A stretch of 64,000 nt of DNA from Amblyornis subalaris. Lineage: Eukaryota; Chordata; Aves; Passeriformes; Ptilonorhynchidae. This document shows, piece by piece, positions 1 to 13,900 of this stretch (positions are counted from its first letter, which is position 1; the number at the start of each line of letters is the position of its first letter). The stretch spans positions 2,336,460 through 2,400,459 of the forward strand of contig JACAXG010000123.1 in the NCBI GenBank assembly GCA_018881555.1, given 5' to 3'. The position numbers and the translations under genes are program-made. The notes below the pieces were generated by a model, which saw only the letters and a list, made by a program, of their open reading frames with translations, was not told the origin of the DNA and did no database searches.

Positions 1-3000
1 GAAACTATTTTATAATCTATAGTTTACAGAGATAAAAGCCATACAGATTTTTACAGTAATATATTTGCACATATACTTACTTTTCAGATTATTCTTGNGC
101 TTCTTAGATGTGATCCAGCAAGATAACCAACAAAATAATTATAAGAATGCTGGTGCCTGCATAAATTCCTATTTACTTAGAAGTCAGCAAGCAACCTCCA
201 AATTCAAATTTACGCATCCCTGAACACATGATGTGTGTTGAGGGATCAAAATCAAATTAAAGCTCTAAGTCACAGTATCAGAAATGGCTACACAAGCCAA
301 GGCTGTTTATCCACCAAAGTTAGGAAGAATGTATGTTAATAACCCCAAACTGAAAGAAACACTGAAATAAACAGATTTTGGTGTTGGGGGAAAAAAAGTT
401 TTACATAATGTTATATTATTTGCTGATGGAAACCTACTTATTCTATAATGCTGATGTTTATACAGTGGTTTTATACTTCTACAGTTGTCTTTTTAATAGG
501 CTTTAAATGAATAAAATAGTCTTTGCCACTACAGTACAGTAAAAGCTCCCTAAATCATTATAGCCCTCAGAGAAATCTGATAGAAAAAGTGGTTATGCAT
601 TTTCTGTTTTATTTACAGTATAANTAAAGTAATGATTGTAGTTGTTACAGTGGTATACCTTTCATAATTCCATAGCTGAAGTGACATCTTGGATAAATAA
701 TAGCTATCTAGTGAACTGACTGGAGACATTACTTACTTTTACAAGCTATTGATTACCTTACAATTCACAAAAGAAGCAAACCCACAAACAAAAGGACTTC
801 AATAAAGATTCTAAAATAATGTGGTCGGGTACAGGATCACTGGGTATTTCTTTCATATAATACTATTAATGCATGTTTACAAATGCATATGCAAAACACT
901 TAATTTTTAAAATGTCATTCTTANGCCAAACCATGTCTGATTTTCATTTTTAAATTGACTAGATAACATCTCCCTTCATGCACTTCTTTGCATGTGTTTT
1001 TAACAACAGAAAGTAATTTCTCATGTACTTGTGTCAGAAAATTAATTTTCATCTTCAGTTTGCCTTTTCTGAAATTACTTTGTCTCTGCAACTCACACAA
1101 ACCTGNTTTTTTTTCAATTGAGTGAACGTGCCCTTAGCATGAAACATATCCCCATATGATTGCAGTGAAATGACTCAAATTTTTAGAGATAAACCAAGGT
1201 ATGAAGGTTTTCACTGTCTGGCAATAACTTACAGAGCACTTGCCATTAACAGTTCATGATTCTAAGAGTTATCAAACTAGAATAAAGAAAAGGTTGCAGT
1301 ATTTCCCTAGCCCTGGGGAACTGCTGCAACAAAACAGTTGATACAACACTGTTTTGATGCCATTATACTCTAAAAAGCTTAAAATTCCATCTGATAAACG
1401 AAAAAAAAGTGAGAAGTTTTATAGAGGATCTTTTATAGTATTCAAGTGAATTTTCCTGAAAATGAAAATGCCAGCTATTCTTTGGGTTGCAGAATGGGGA
1501 AAAAAAAAGTAGATAAAAATTCATCAGTCTTTTTTCACTATTTCACTTTTTTCCCTATAGAAATTATTTCTTATCCTAAAATTTAATGCTTCTCCAAATA
1601 CTTGTTAAAATCTTTAATTGTAGCATATAATGAGAATAGAAACAGAATATTCCCCATATTGTTCCCCTTTAAAACAAATGTAACTATTAAAATTTAATAG
1701 ACAAAATGTTTGTTTTTTAGAAATTCTAGGAGATGAGCATAACTGCTTTTACTTTGAACAGGTCCTAGTGAACAATCAAAAAAGAGACTTCTGCCTTTGA
1801 ATTTCTGAATCAAAAACATAAGAACATATTAACCTTGAAATATTGTTTTCCATCTACCATTTCCATCAACACTGTGGTCATCATTTCCTCCTCTGGACCA
1901 TACCTTTAAAATTTCCTACTTGGAGCAAAGCAAACTGATTTTCAATTCAAAATGTCTTCAAAACCAGAAGTCTTGAGAGAAATTGCATAGTCTTCTTCAG
2001 TTCTTTTCTTTGAACTTAACCAGAAAAGGTTGTAGTCCAAGGATTTATTTTCCAGGCCCTTGACAATTAACTGCAAATTTTTTAATTTTTTTTTTTTTTT
2101 GAGGAACGTCAAGGAGTCTTTTGTATCTAAAAATGAGTTTAAATTTGATCCAGTTACTTATAAATCTTAATTAATTTAATTATTTTATGATTTTCCTCTG
2201 CATTTACTAATTAGCAGAAGTACAATATACAAGGTTATANTGGTGTATTTATAACCCACCTTTCTTTTTCACAGCCATCAGCCTAGATAGGGTTGCAACA
2301 NTACAATCAGTAAATTCAAACCTAGGATTTCAGTGGTGCATTACAGGAGTTTCTGAATGGTCTCTCTGACACTTGTATAGCACTAAGTACACCCAGCCCC
2401 TTTGTTTCAGCTTGTGTAAATGCCAAGTTGTCTCCATTGAAATTTTTTTTCCTCTTTTGTTATAGTTTTCTGAGAAAGATTTACCTTGTCATGACAGAGG
2501 GACAACAAAAATACTGCAAAATACTGCACAAATGTAGTTCCTGCTGAAACACGGGGATCTCAAATATGAGCAATTTTAGAGAACTATTTAATAAATTCTG
2601 AGCAAACAAATCAAAGTTTCAATTATCCCAATCTTCTTTAAATATCCACCTGGATATGAAGTATCATTGCCATCCTGAAAATGTAAATTGGTTCCATGCA
2701 TCCCAACCCTCTTGTTTAGCATTAAATCTATGCCATGTTTTGTCTGCCTGAGCACATATTTGAAACTTGACACCTTCCAGATCTCCTTACGTATGGTTAT
2801 AAGCAGTCTTCACGTGTCCATTTTCCACCTTACCCAAACCTTAGCACTACTTGTGTTTTAAAAATATATTTNTAACTCCTCTGAGATAAAAATTGCTTCT
2901 GTGGTGAGGGAACAACTCAGAATCTATTAGTCTATAAAACTTTCCCTAAGTGTCAGTCAAGTTCTACAGGCTCNGCACTGTTTTTACATAGTACCCTCTC

Positions 3001-4357
3001 CCGCATTCTGACATAAATTTTCATCTGTACCACTGGAATCTTTAACTGTCTTCAAAGTTAACCTATCATATACTCTCAAATTTCATTGTATCACAGCGAC
3101 ATCAATATGCAAGATTACTTACTAACAAGTAGCATTCTCTGCCTATTCAAGAAGGGGAAGCATGAAATACAATTTTGATAGCAACAGCTGTAGATAGCTA
3201 TGAAAGAGAAAAATCAGCACTGCAACAATGAACCCAAATCGTTCATTACAGTATTACACCTCTTGTAAAAGTCTTCTAAGGAAGGCAGATCAGGAATCCT
3301 GCTTCCAAGAGTGGAAGAGCTGTGAGAACATTCCAACACTATCCCATAATATGCTCGCAGCCTTCTGCAAGTTACAGAAAGTTTTTTGAACCATAGAGAA
3401 TTTGAGTATCTAAAGCAATCCATGGCAAGAAGTACCAGGTAATACAGAATCGATCTGCTGTAATATACCAGTTAAAGGTACTATACTTTTGTAATTTGCA
3501 TTTGTATCTGGGAAAAAGTTCCATTCTGCAGAACTGTCTGCATGTATACAGATATTTATAAACTACAAATAGCACACTGGACCTGGCTGATGTAGGCAGC
3601 CCTTACTCATACAAATACTTCAGTTTAGATTAAGATGCCTTAAATTAGCCTTAGGAAATGTATTCCATAAGCCATTATGAAAGAAAACACTTTCTAGTTC
3701 ACCTCCAACCTTCGTTCTTCCACTTACCATAAAGCCAAAAGCAAAAAGTGAATGGCATAACTATTCAGCCAGCAATTGCCTAGATGTCTGTTGGATTTTT
3801 TTAACCTCAACAACTTCTGAAGAATAGCAAGTGAGAATAGCCAGATATTTTCATAATGAAATATATAAAAAGCAAACAAAAATCCAGACTCTCTGAACTC
3901 TTCTTGCCCTTCTCTTTTACACTATATAAGACTTCTGTTGATTTAATTCCTCTTAGAAATACAATGTTCTATTTAATGTCACTCATGCTGGTTGACTGTA
4001 GGTTGAATACTGAAAACAGTTCATGCACAGCAGAGACAATGTTCTAAGCTGCAAATATAAACCTTTCACGTCCCACTCCTCCAAATAAATGCAAAAAGCA
4101 GACCCTTTGAATAAAACTGAATTTACCAGTTGCTGGAGAAGCCAAGAGACATATACTAGAAAGTAGCTGAGAACCCATTCTTGGTTTTTAGACAGTACTA
4201 CCTCTCTTATCAAGTGGTGGAGCGAAGTGTTGGCAGAGAATAGTCTACTAGCAGGTGGCACTTAAGTTGGAATTAAATACTGCAACAGTATTCCATTTGG
4301 ACACTATTCAAGAATGAATGCTTCCATGCAAGAAATTACTTAGTAAACCACGACTTC
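1..4357. other. AT-rich unique DNA, no gene seen
   Basis: No gene, tRNA or recognisable repeat is seen here. Short open frames (up to about 92 codons) lack any recognisable protein motif and are of the size expected by chance in AT-rich DNA. The only local structures are a run of 15 T at 2086-2100 and a small hairpin with 8-bp arms (CAAAACAG at 1330-1337 and CTGTTTTG at 1349-1356). Confidence 0.6.
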
Positions 4358-4470
4358 TCAGGCTAGAAAAGAGATGGCTGAATGGGAATGTGATAGAAGT
4401 TCATAGGCATGAATAGAAATTAATTGTCCAATGTCTTTTATAACAAAAAAAAATTAGCTTGTAGATGAGG
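4358..4470 (+). repeat. Ancient CR1/L3-like LINE relic
   Basis: The segment contains AGAAAAGAGATGGCTGA, then GATAGAAGTTCATA, then an AATTGTCCAATGTCTTTTAT-like stretch, in the order seen in the 3' part of old amniote CR1/L3-type LINEs (end of the reverse-transcriptase region running into the 3' UTR). The match fades after about 4470 and there is no 3' tail. It is strongly diverged and carries no usable frame. It is much older than the CR1 copies further along. The assignment is by motif memory; the boundaries are approximate. Confidence 0.55.
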
Positions 4471-7400
4471 GTTACTAAATGCAAAACAGTCACACCTGCA
4501 TCTGGAAATGGCCCAATATTAGAAAAAGGATAGATTTTTAAGAAAATAAGGCACTTAGGGGAACATCAACAAAACCTCCTCAAATGAATATACTGTAAAC
4601 ATGCTTAGAAATGCCATATTGAGAAACTGTGTTCTGTGAAATTCAAGAAACCTATTTTATGTTTGAGTTACTAATGTCAAGAAGTATTTTTGTGTCATAG
4701 CTCTATGACTTTAGATTTGTTATATCTCTTGCCTTTTCTGATTGCTCAGATTAAATTGGGCTCAAATCAAAAGTGGTATGCACCTGATCAATGTACAATC
4801 TGGTACCATTTTTTACCATTTTCACAGCAAATGATCACTCTGTACATGCTGACCTTAGTTATCATTTAAACGAAGACTTTTCATAATTTATCACATTGGT
4901 TCTTCAGTGACGTTTCCATTCTCACATTATATGTTCTTTGATTTTAGTTTGTACATTTTTGCATTGTCAATACTTTTGCTTTATCTGAATTATTCTGTAC
5001 TATTACCCTGAATAATCATGACTTGACTAAACTCTACAGTCAACTTGTATCTAAAGAGAAGAAGCCTGTAACTAATAATGGTGTTCTTCTANGGTATTTC
5101 AAAAGAAATGTAAGCACTTCCTTTGAAAACCACATTTTGAAGAAGTTTTACTGCTGTAAATTCTTATTTGCTACATATTTGAGATATGATGTGAGTAGGT
5201 TTGAGTCTTGAATTTGGTTTGAGTTTGCATTAATTTATTTTCTGTAAGTCGCAAGTTAAACCTGTTTGAAAAACCTGTGAATAAAACCATTTTCATTATC
5301 AGTTGTTCTATGATGTAGGTCATGAATCTAAAATATTCACAATAAAACTATAGTTTACTTCACTGTTGTCTTTACACTCTGAACTTGCAGGTCAGTAAGA
5401 TTAAGATTTTGCACAAGTACAGGAATGCAGTTCTAATTCATTAGTAGCAATCAAACTCTGCCTTTTGCTAAGGAACACCAGAGCAAATTCTAAAAGGTCT
5501 ATCAGATTAATTTTTGTGACAGAAAAGAATCTGTCCAGGTGTTGAACAAAACTGAATCTTTGGGCTGTGACACAAATATGTAAGCATCTCTTTCTATGGA
5601 ATTCCATNGGTGTGTTTCTAAAACCGCTCAGTTTTCCCTGAAGTTTACAAGATTCAGATGGAAATGAAGATAAATTCATCCTAGAAATTTCAGAGCAGAG
5701 AGAAGACTCATGAAATAAGTTCTGAGATAAGGGAAAGGTATTAATTAAATAACTACTAAATAACGATTAACTAAAAGTATAAAGCTGCTAACTTTACTTA
5801 ATGACATATTTATTCAATATAGTCATAAGCAAACTTGCATGGGAACACATTTCCTACCACATGTGGAAATGTTTAATTTAGTGTACTTTGTTGTGACCTA
5901 TGGCAATGCTGAAGTGACTTAACCTTATGAAAACCGATTTATTTTGAGATCAGACAATTCGTATAGAATCTAACCTTGCTATACAGGTAAAAGTACTTGC
6001 CCTTGGATATTACTTAGCCTGACCACAGGGCTTTCTGGAAACAGCAAATGCTTTATAAGTGTCAGCTCATGGCTAAATCAATGTTTATGCGTTGATACCT
6101 TTGAATAGCAAACACTTGCTGCCTGCAAGCTAAACAATGTTTTTGACTGTTTGCCTATTTCTGGTCCTTCAACCACAGCACAGGGTGTTGCAAATCGCAT
6201 TTAGTAACAATTATCTGCTGGAATTTCATGAAGAGGAAAGTAGCATGATTAATGAAAAGTGACACACAGAGATTACTTTGCTATGCTAGTCGCCTTGGTG
6301 AATGGTTGACTCTGCTGAACTGAAGCCTGACCTTTGTTACTTTTAACGAGGTCATCGTGAATGCTAAATGCTTGAAAGATTAGCCANTACAAATGTTTCA
6401 GTATTACTTAATGATGCTGCCACTAATGAACTGCAGGTAGCCAGTTAAATATAATGATACAGTTTTCACCTTTGAAACAAAGGTTCAGTAAACCTCTCCC
6501 CCCGCCTCTCCCCACGTTTTCAAGGTGTTTGAAAAACAACCTTGGAACTCTTATCAGAGCATGTTTTATTTGCACATAGGTAATTAATTGTCTAAACTTG
6601 AATAAGCCAAAGAGTCCAGCTTTTAAGGACCTTTGTACCCGACCGACCAGTGGATAATTGCTCAGTAACAGTAAAGTTAACATCTCATTTTAATCCCTAC
6701 ACAGCACAGGGGCTCAACATCCTGTACTTTGCTGTAAAGGTGTGCAGTATTGTTATAAGCTCTGAAGTTTTCAATGTAACTTTATTGTCACTGAACTAGC
6801 ATCAGACCACTTGTAGCAAAGTGTAAATGTGAAGTAAGCCTCAAGCTAAATAGCTATAAAATAAAACCACTAGTAGGATTAAACATTTTTTTCTGTTATA
6901 GTATTGACTCATATTAGCTACCCATTAGTGTAGGTATATCTGACTAAGTGAAACTGAGAACAAAAGCTTGAAATCAGATCTTGAAGTAGCATGTCATCAA
7001 CACAGACATGAGGAAAAATAAAAGAAAGTTTCAAAATTATGAATAATTGCTTTCACACCCATCAATGCATCTTTGTTCTCTGTGGCAAATATATTTGATC
7101 ATTTAATCAGGCAGAGATACCATCACCTTTCTTATACTGACAAAATAAGTCTCCTGCCACGAATTTTAATTAAATATAAAACTGTGAAGACATAACACCA
7201 GAAATGGAAGAATGCAAAGTGTGTGAATAGCCATTTCCAACAGAACACTGTTTGCTTTAAAGGTGCATAAAAACTTATGNTTTTTTCAACCAGAATCCAT
7301 ATAAATGTATGTGGTAGGCTGCAGGTTCAGTGAAGTTCATCACATTGTGCATAAAAAACAGGATAAAATCAAGTCCAAACAGTATGTCCAATAAAACTCT

Positions 7401-7640
7401 CTGCAATATACTACATACTTTATTTGTACAAGTCTATCATAATTCTTCTCTCCTTTGCAAACAGAAACAACCCTGCCACTACCTGCAATGTCTCNGTAAA
7501 TTACCAGGATGGGAGTAGGGGTGGCACAGATTTCAAGCCAGTAATATTTACNGTAGCATTAATTAATGAGTATACCTGAGTCATGGATCTGAAGCTGTAT
7601 CATTGGGCCCATCCCAGACAGAGCAAAAGAATTTATTTTC
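4471..7640. other. AT-rich DNA, no gene; CNE-like patch at 5990-6390
   Basis: No gene is recognised. Open frames are at most about 92 codons and resemble nothing known to me. The part from about 5990 to 6390 is less AT-biased and dense in short motifs such as AACAATG and TAATGA-type cores. It reads like conserved noncoding sequence and is treated as a finding. Nothing else stands out. Confidence 0.5.
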
Positions 7641-7977
7641 ATTAACCTCTACAACTACCTGAAAGGAGATTGTGGCTAGGTAGGGTTTGATCTTTTCTCC
7701 AGGAAACTAGTGATAGGACAAGAAGAAACAACCACCACCCCTCTACCCCTTGCCAGGGGTGGTTCAGGTTGGATATTAGGAAAAATTTCTTCACTTAAAG
7801 AGTGTTTAGGCATTGAAACAGGATGCTGAGAGAAGTAGCGGAGCCACCATCCTTGGAAGTGTTCAAAAAACGAGTGGATGTGGCACTTCACAATATGGTT
7901 TAGCGGCCATAGTGGTATTAGGCCAAAGGTTGGACTTGATGATCTTGGAGGTCTTCTACAACCTCAATGATTCTATG
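7641..7977 (+). repeat. CR1 LINE 3' fragment (5'-truncated)
   Basis: Non-LTR retrotransposon fragment on the + strand, heavily 5' truncated as is usual for CR1. Landmarks in order are CTACAACTACCTGAAAGGAG (7650 onward), GGATATTAGGAAAAATTTCT, the GGAAGTGTTCAAAAAACG stretch, TGGACTTGATGATCTTGGAG and the terminal CAATGATTCTATG. These are the hallmarks of the last few hundred bases of avian CR1, covering the end of ORF2 and the short 3' UTR. Open frames overlapping it on both strands (7676-7891 and 7813-8109) are by-products of the repeat. No target-site duplication is expected for CR1 and none is obvious. Confidence 0.93.
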
Positions 7978-10900
7978 CTTTTATTATTCAAGGATAAGAG
8001 ATGGAGCTATTCAGAAGAACAATTTTGTGCTGTAAGGTTTGGCTCCTCTCTGCTTTCAGTAACAGAGAAAAGAACTGAAAGCAGATATTATGGGAACATC
8101 ACACTGTAATTATCTTTCATAGCAGAAAACAATGTAAGACTCTGAACATGCTACATCCAGAGTTTGTTCTGCATTCATGCAGTATTTTGTGTTTTATGGC
8201 AGATGTATTAAGACAATATTACACTGAGCTGTAAAAAAAAAAAGCAAGAGAGCAAATGCAGAATCAGAAACATTACATATAGCAAGAGAGCAATATTTTT
8301 TCCATGAGGCCTCAAAACTAGCATATGAAATAACAAAATTTTACTTTTACTTTTGTGTGGAAGTTTTTACATCTTTTCAAAAGCACAAAAGTTACTGTAA
8401 ATGTGAGAAAATCTTTCATAATTAACCCGTGAAGTCTATTCAACAAAACAATTAAAATATAAAATAGAAGACTTCTTACAAATGGTTGTAAAATATCTNG
8501 GGAAATTAATTAGCAACGGTTGCATATCAAGATTCTGAGGTTTTTGCCATTTTTCTAGATTAAAAGCAGATCTACGCCATAAAATTTCATCTAGAGTTAT
8601 TTGGCTTGCCGAAAAAGAAGGAGGCTGCAAATTTTGAATGATTTGCCCAAACCTTGATGTTGGTGCAGGGTTTAGAGAAGTGAGAAAGCATGAAGCTCTT
8701 ATACTACCCACTTTAGAGCAGACAGGAAACCAGGTCTTAGAAGAATAAGCAGAGCCTGATTTTATGTTTTCCTGCACCTCACAGGAGAACCACTACCTGG
8801 TGTTCTCATAATCTGCCTTTCTAGAGGTCTGCAGCAGTTCATTCAAGTTTTGGGGAAAGTTTTGGTCTTNGAATTGTAATTCAAATGGAGAGAAACTGTT
8901 CTCAGGGCTCTTCTTTCTTGAAGTCCTTTCTGTTCAGAACGTGCCTAAAATTAAAATTACAAAGCTGTGGAGTTTAAGCTCTCTGGCTTTTGAACTTTAG
9001 CTTCTGAATGTACATCTAAGTTATTTCTTTCTTTTCTAATAACTAAAGTCTGTATTTAATTGGAAATTAAAGTGCAATGCATCCATGGTTTACTTCATAC
9101 TTGCATGTATTAACATTTTGTACCACACACACAAAATTATTGAATCTATTTTCATTTAAAATGTACTAAAAACCCCCAAACCCCCAAACTAATAGAAATC
9201 TGCTTGACCAGAGATCAAGGGAATACATTATTGTAGTTTGCTGTCACTTTTAGCTAATAACCATTATAAACTTTAAGTAAAATGTGATAGATAGGATATT
9301 TAATCCTAAATATGCCTCTTCTAATGTACGTTAATATTTTAAAGCATATTTTAATGGTAACAGCTTTGGAAGTTTAACATTACTGACTGCTGCTGGAAGT
9401 CTATTTAGATACCTTTTTGCTTACTGAAATGTTGGAATGGAAAAGCATGATCTATAATAAAAACTAACAGCGTATAAAAAACACTTATTCAACAATTAGT
9501 CTTTTTGGGCGACTGCCCGGATACTTTTGTTTGAGAAAATTTTACATTGTTGATTATAACTGTGATGTCTTAGCTCTTAATACATTTTACAATTTGCGCA
9601 TAACAGTTCCAAAGGAACTTGTAAATGACAGTAAATCATAAAATTCATTTTGCTTTGCATCAGTTCATTCATCCATGTTCCAACTAATCACCTCATTTCA
9701 AAATTCAATAAGCCTAAATACCTGGATTTATGATGCTTTGTCAAAATTAACAAGGGAATATCAACAATGTAGAATTAGAAGTCTATTGCAACTTAAAGAC
9801 AAGCACCTAGTTGAAAACAATTAAAAAGACTCTGCAGCAATAATTATATCCACAGTGTATGCAAATAAAATAAATTAAAACTGATTTTATTTCTGCTTTG
9901 GGAGATTGCAGGAAACACTAAAAAGCTTTAATTTAGTCACTTAAAACAATGAAGTTGTTTTGGAGTAAAACTTTCAAGAGAATGAATTGAGTGTAGAGCA
10001 CTAAATATGTTAAATTGCACGTAAAATGTGCATGTAGATGTATTTTAAAAAGTAGACTATTTCTATTTATTATTCCAAAGCTACAATGGATCAGAAGGCT
10101 TTTATTCTCATAGACAACATTTTGCTCACAAGTTATCTCCTGTAATAATAAATCAAAGGAACTCAATCATCCTATTATATCAAAATGGAAAAATAAAAGT
10201 TCAACTAACACTTAAAAAAGATACTAACTGTACCATTTATGAAGCACATTGTCTTTATTAAGACTCAATAGTCTAGAATCCACTGTTTATACATGAACTA
10301 CGCACCACATAAGTATTAGTATTTTTTTTAGACACCAGTGTAGGCACACTACAACTTACTTAGAAGTTCTATAAGTTCTGGAGACTTGCATTTATGTTCA
10401 TTATTACAAAGGAACTTTAGTTTTATTTGTGGAAATAATTGTGACATACCCAAGTATTTTCTTCAATAATTTGGCATCTGTTTTTCAGATTCTATATTGC
10501 AATGATTGCATTTAGGATGTAACTATTCTGTAGGCAAAACTGCAAATTAAAGAAATCAAAGGAAAGAAATGTGCTTTTAGGAGTGTATAGCTTTAAGGGA
10601 ATAAGCAGAATTAAAAAGAATGAGCAGGTGATGTAATTTATTTTCAAAGGATTTCAAAACTGCAAATTTTGTTACAGCTAAACAAAAGGTCTACAGTCCT
10701 CTGTTGCTTCTTTGATTAAGTACAGATGCAAAACAACTAATGGTAAAAAGACACTATGCCATGCTGAATATTTTATCTCCTATTCCTATAACTCTCAATC
10801 CACAAAAGGCTGGTTTTTATACAGCACATGAATCACCAGATCTAGTAANTTTTTGGTAATTCATGTTAGTGCACTTCTATGACTTCTTGGTAAATTATTT

Positions 10901-13900
10901 CCTTTCTCTTTTTATAGGTAATTTGTCTTTCTTTTTCTGATTAATTTCTCTGAATCTGAATGAGCAACATTCTTTAAATGAGTATGTATATAGCCAAATA
11001 TACCCATACATGTTATCAAAATACAATTAGTAGTTTAAAACCTTGAATACAGTTAAAATCACATCTTTCTGTTTCCCTTACCAAATGCGGGTTTTTCTAA
11101 CCAGCTATAAATAATGCCATTTTTCACTAATATCTTCTCCCATCTCCACTTAACCAACTGTATCCCAACCCAAGTTTTTTACTTCTGAACATGAAGAATG
11201 GAGACATCAAAGTGCTCTAATGAGATCTATCAGACACTTCAATACTGCTTTTGANAATATCTGTGAAAATGTCTTGGTGCATAAGGTACTAATGTTAATC
11301 ATCAAATTTCAGATTCTCATAAGAGATGACATTTATATCAAGGTTTCTATCAGGTTATTACACGTCACGGCAAGGTTCTAGCCTTGCTGTACCAATACAG
11401 ACATCTGAGAAAACACCAGATATTGTATTTATGATGCATATTCAAATAATAAAGGCTTTCTCTATGTGCATATTCCAATCCTCTTTCATTTATAATACTG
11501 ATCATTGGGAAAAGGTCACTCAAAATAATATAAAATTAATTTCTAATGCAAGAAAAGATATGAGGTTCTTTTCATTCAGGTTGTTATCTATAGATAGGCA
11601 GACATACACATAAAATGGAGACACCTTTTGGTACTTTTAAAATCAAACCATCTATCCTATGTTTTGAAGGAAAAAATANCTATGTTTTGATCTTCATGAT
11701 CATTCTTGATGATAAAAAAATGTATTCTATATTACTTTGATGCAGTGGGGTGAAAATTGGTATTTAAACAACAGATATAGTTAAATGACTGTTAAATAAT
11801 TCTATGTTATTTTGAAAAGTCAATATAATTCTTTGCATAATTTAGTTAAAATCAGAGCCAAATGTAGCTTCTAAAAGCATACTCATGAACACTTTCAGAA
11901 CTACTGTACTTGACCAATGTCTTCAGGAATGTGTACAAATACNATTATAAAGACTTACTATTAAAAAAAATCTAAAGTCCTAAATTCCAAGTAGGTATGC
12001 CAGAAGTTCTGTCTCCTACAATAACAGAACTATGCACTTTGTCTTTAAACTGAAGGACTGAGGCTGCAATATGATCGAGGTGTGCTTCTTTCTGGTTGTG
12101 AAGCAATGTCATATAAAACACGACTTGTAAATATCCTCTGGAGCAAAAACGTGTTTTTTCTTAAAAAAAATTGGAAGCTGTTACACAATCATCAAGAGAT
12201 CATAGTGCTGCAACTACTTTTATTCTACATGAACCTCTCAGTGCATTCTCAGNGCAAATTTCAGTTTCTGAGCATAATGTTAAGATGTTTTGTACTAGAA
12301 AATGCATGTAATTAAGAAAAGGCTAGCAACATAAACAATGCGTGCACAGGATTGGCAGCGTTTTCTTACTTTATTGTTAGAAGGCACTTGCTGTACCACA
12401 CAGCTGGACTTGCTCTAGTATGGGGCACATCGTTGAGCCATTGATGGAGAGAAGCCAAGAAGGATTCAGGGCTGTGAAAAGGAGAAGTGGCTTGGAAACA
12501 GAAATGATAATCCTTGTGTTTTTCAAAAACTGTCCAGCAACTTCGTTCTCCTGTGATCTCCCGCTCAGTGGCTGATGACATGCTTTTAAATCCCAAGTGC
12601 TGCAGTTTCTCCTGACTGCACACATGCACGCATTGTCACAGGTCCCTCCTTCAGAAAAAGAAGTGTTATCCCATTGTCCATTTTACAACAGGAAATGTTG
12701 AAGTCAAGATGCTCAGTGGACCAGGGTGACATTTATGGGTCAAGATGCACATTCAAATGCAAGCTGATTTTCACAGCAGGGATGTGAGACACAATGACAC
12801 CTATAAGCAAACCCCTAAGCACTGGTTCTGAACAAGCACTTTTTTTTCTTTTTTTTTTTTAGTTTGCCACTGGATAAAGCATATCAGTTGGTTTCTGAGG
12901 AGAAAGTAACTTAACTTTGGGGGGACTTGAGTAATATGAAATGAGAAAAGAAGGTTTTGGATTTCTATCATCCACTTGCAAAAAAGTGCTGAAATTTCAC
13001 TTGTATTATTTGCACTGTTAAGACAAACTGCCCAGAAGAGTCGGACACTTTGTGATCCAGCTTGTGAGTTCTCTGCCACTTGGCTGCTAAATCTGTGTCT
13101 TGCTGCTTGGTCCTTTCCGGAGGATGTATTTATCTGATCACTTCAGGTTTGTATAACAGACTGCTGGTAACACTCTNGGTAAAAGTCTTGATCCTTACCT
13201 AATACGGTCGTTTTGAAATCAAGGGATCAGAAAACAGGGACAAGTAGCTGCCTTGAAGAACTTTTCTTTTTTTCAATTCAAAAGATTTCTATGGGAATTT
13301 TAGGAAAAGAAAATAAAGGACCAAAATATTAAAATCTGGTAGTGAAGGAGAAAAGGTCTCTACTTTCACTTTTTGATAAATTGTTTTGATGGAGTGTTTT
13401 CTCTATTAAAAAAGTGGTGAACTGAACAAACATTAATTTATAATCATATAAAATGAGTTATTTGCAGGTGGAACTCATTAATTCTTCTATCTCTATCCTA
13501 TCATGAACATAACTTGTTTTTAACTTATCTCACATTAGGACTAGTCTCCCTCAAACCAAGTTTGGGGTCAAGGGCTTTCATGAGCCTAACTGAGGAACCT
13601 ACATGTCACTTTTCAGAACTTAATTTTCTCATTGGCTTTCTATAAACCCTGGACAATTTCAACAAGTGTTAGNTACTTCAAGCTTTTCTAAAAATCAGAA
13701 TTTTTAACCTATAGGTTACTCTAATAAATTAAAAGAAACCGTATGAGTTTTACTTTTATATTAAATTACTAGCTTCTTTTTTTCCTTATTATATGTTATT
13801 TTTTTAATTCTTACATATTTGGTCATTTTTTTGCTGATACAGAAGCAGAATTCTGAGTGGCTTATTTTCTAATACTCTATGGCTTTTGATAATGTTTTCA

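Noticed and set aside
7813..8109. 98-codon + frame beginning GTG/ATG-like within CR1
   Set aside because: It spans the CR1 3' end into flanking DNA, so it is a repeat by-product.
8436..8777. 113-codon minus-strand open frame
   Set aside because: No recognisable domain; frames of this size are expected a few times by chance in 64 kb at this base composition.
9170..9190. CCCCC AAA CCCCC as a possible G-quadruplex on the minus strand
   Set aside because: Only two G runs; four are needed.
12366..12629. Two overlapping minus-strand frames of 82 and 87 codons
   Set aside because: Different frames open over the same stretch, no domain recognised, no splice or codon evidence.
12665..12730. Reverse MIR-like text (CCATTTTACAACAGGAAATG and onward)
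   Set aside because: Only the first 20 or so bases resemble MIR; the tRNA-derived part and CORE spacing do not follow.
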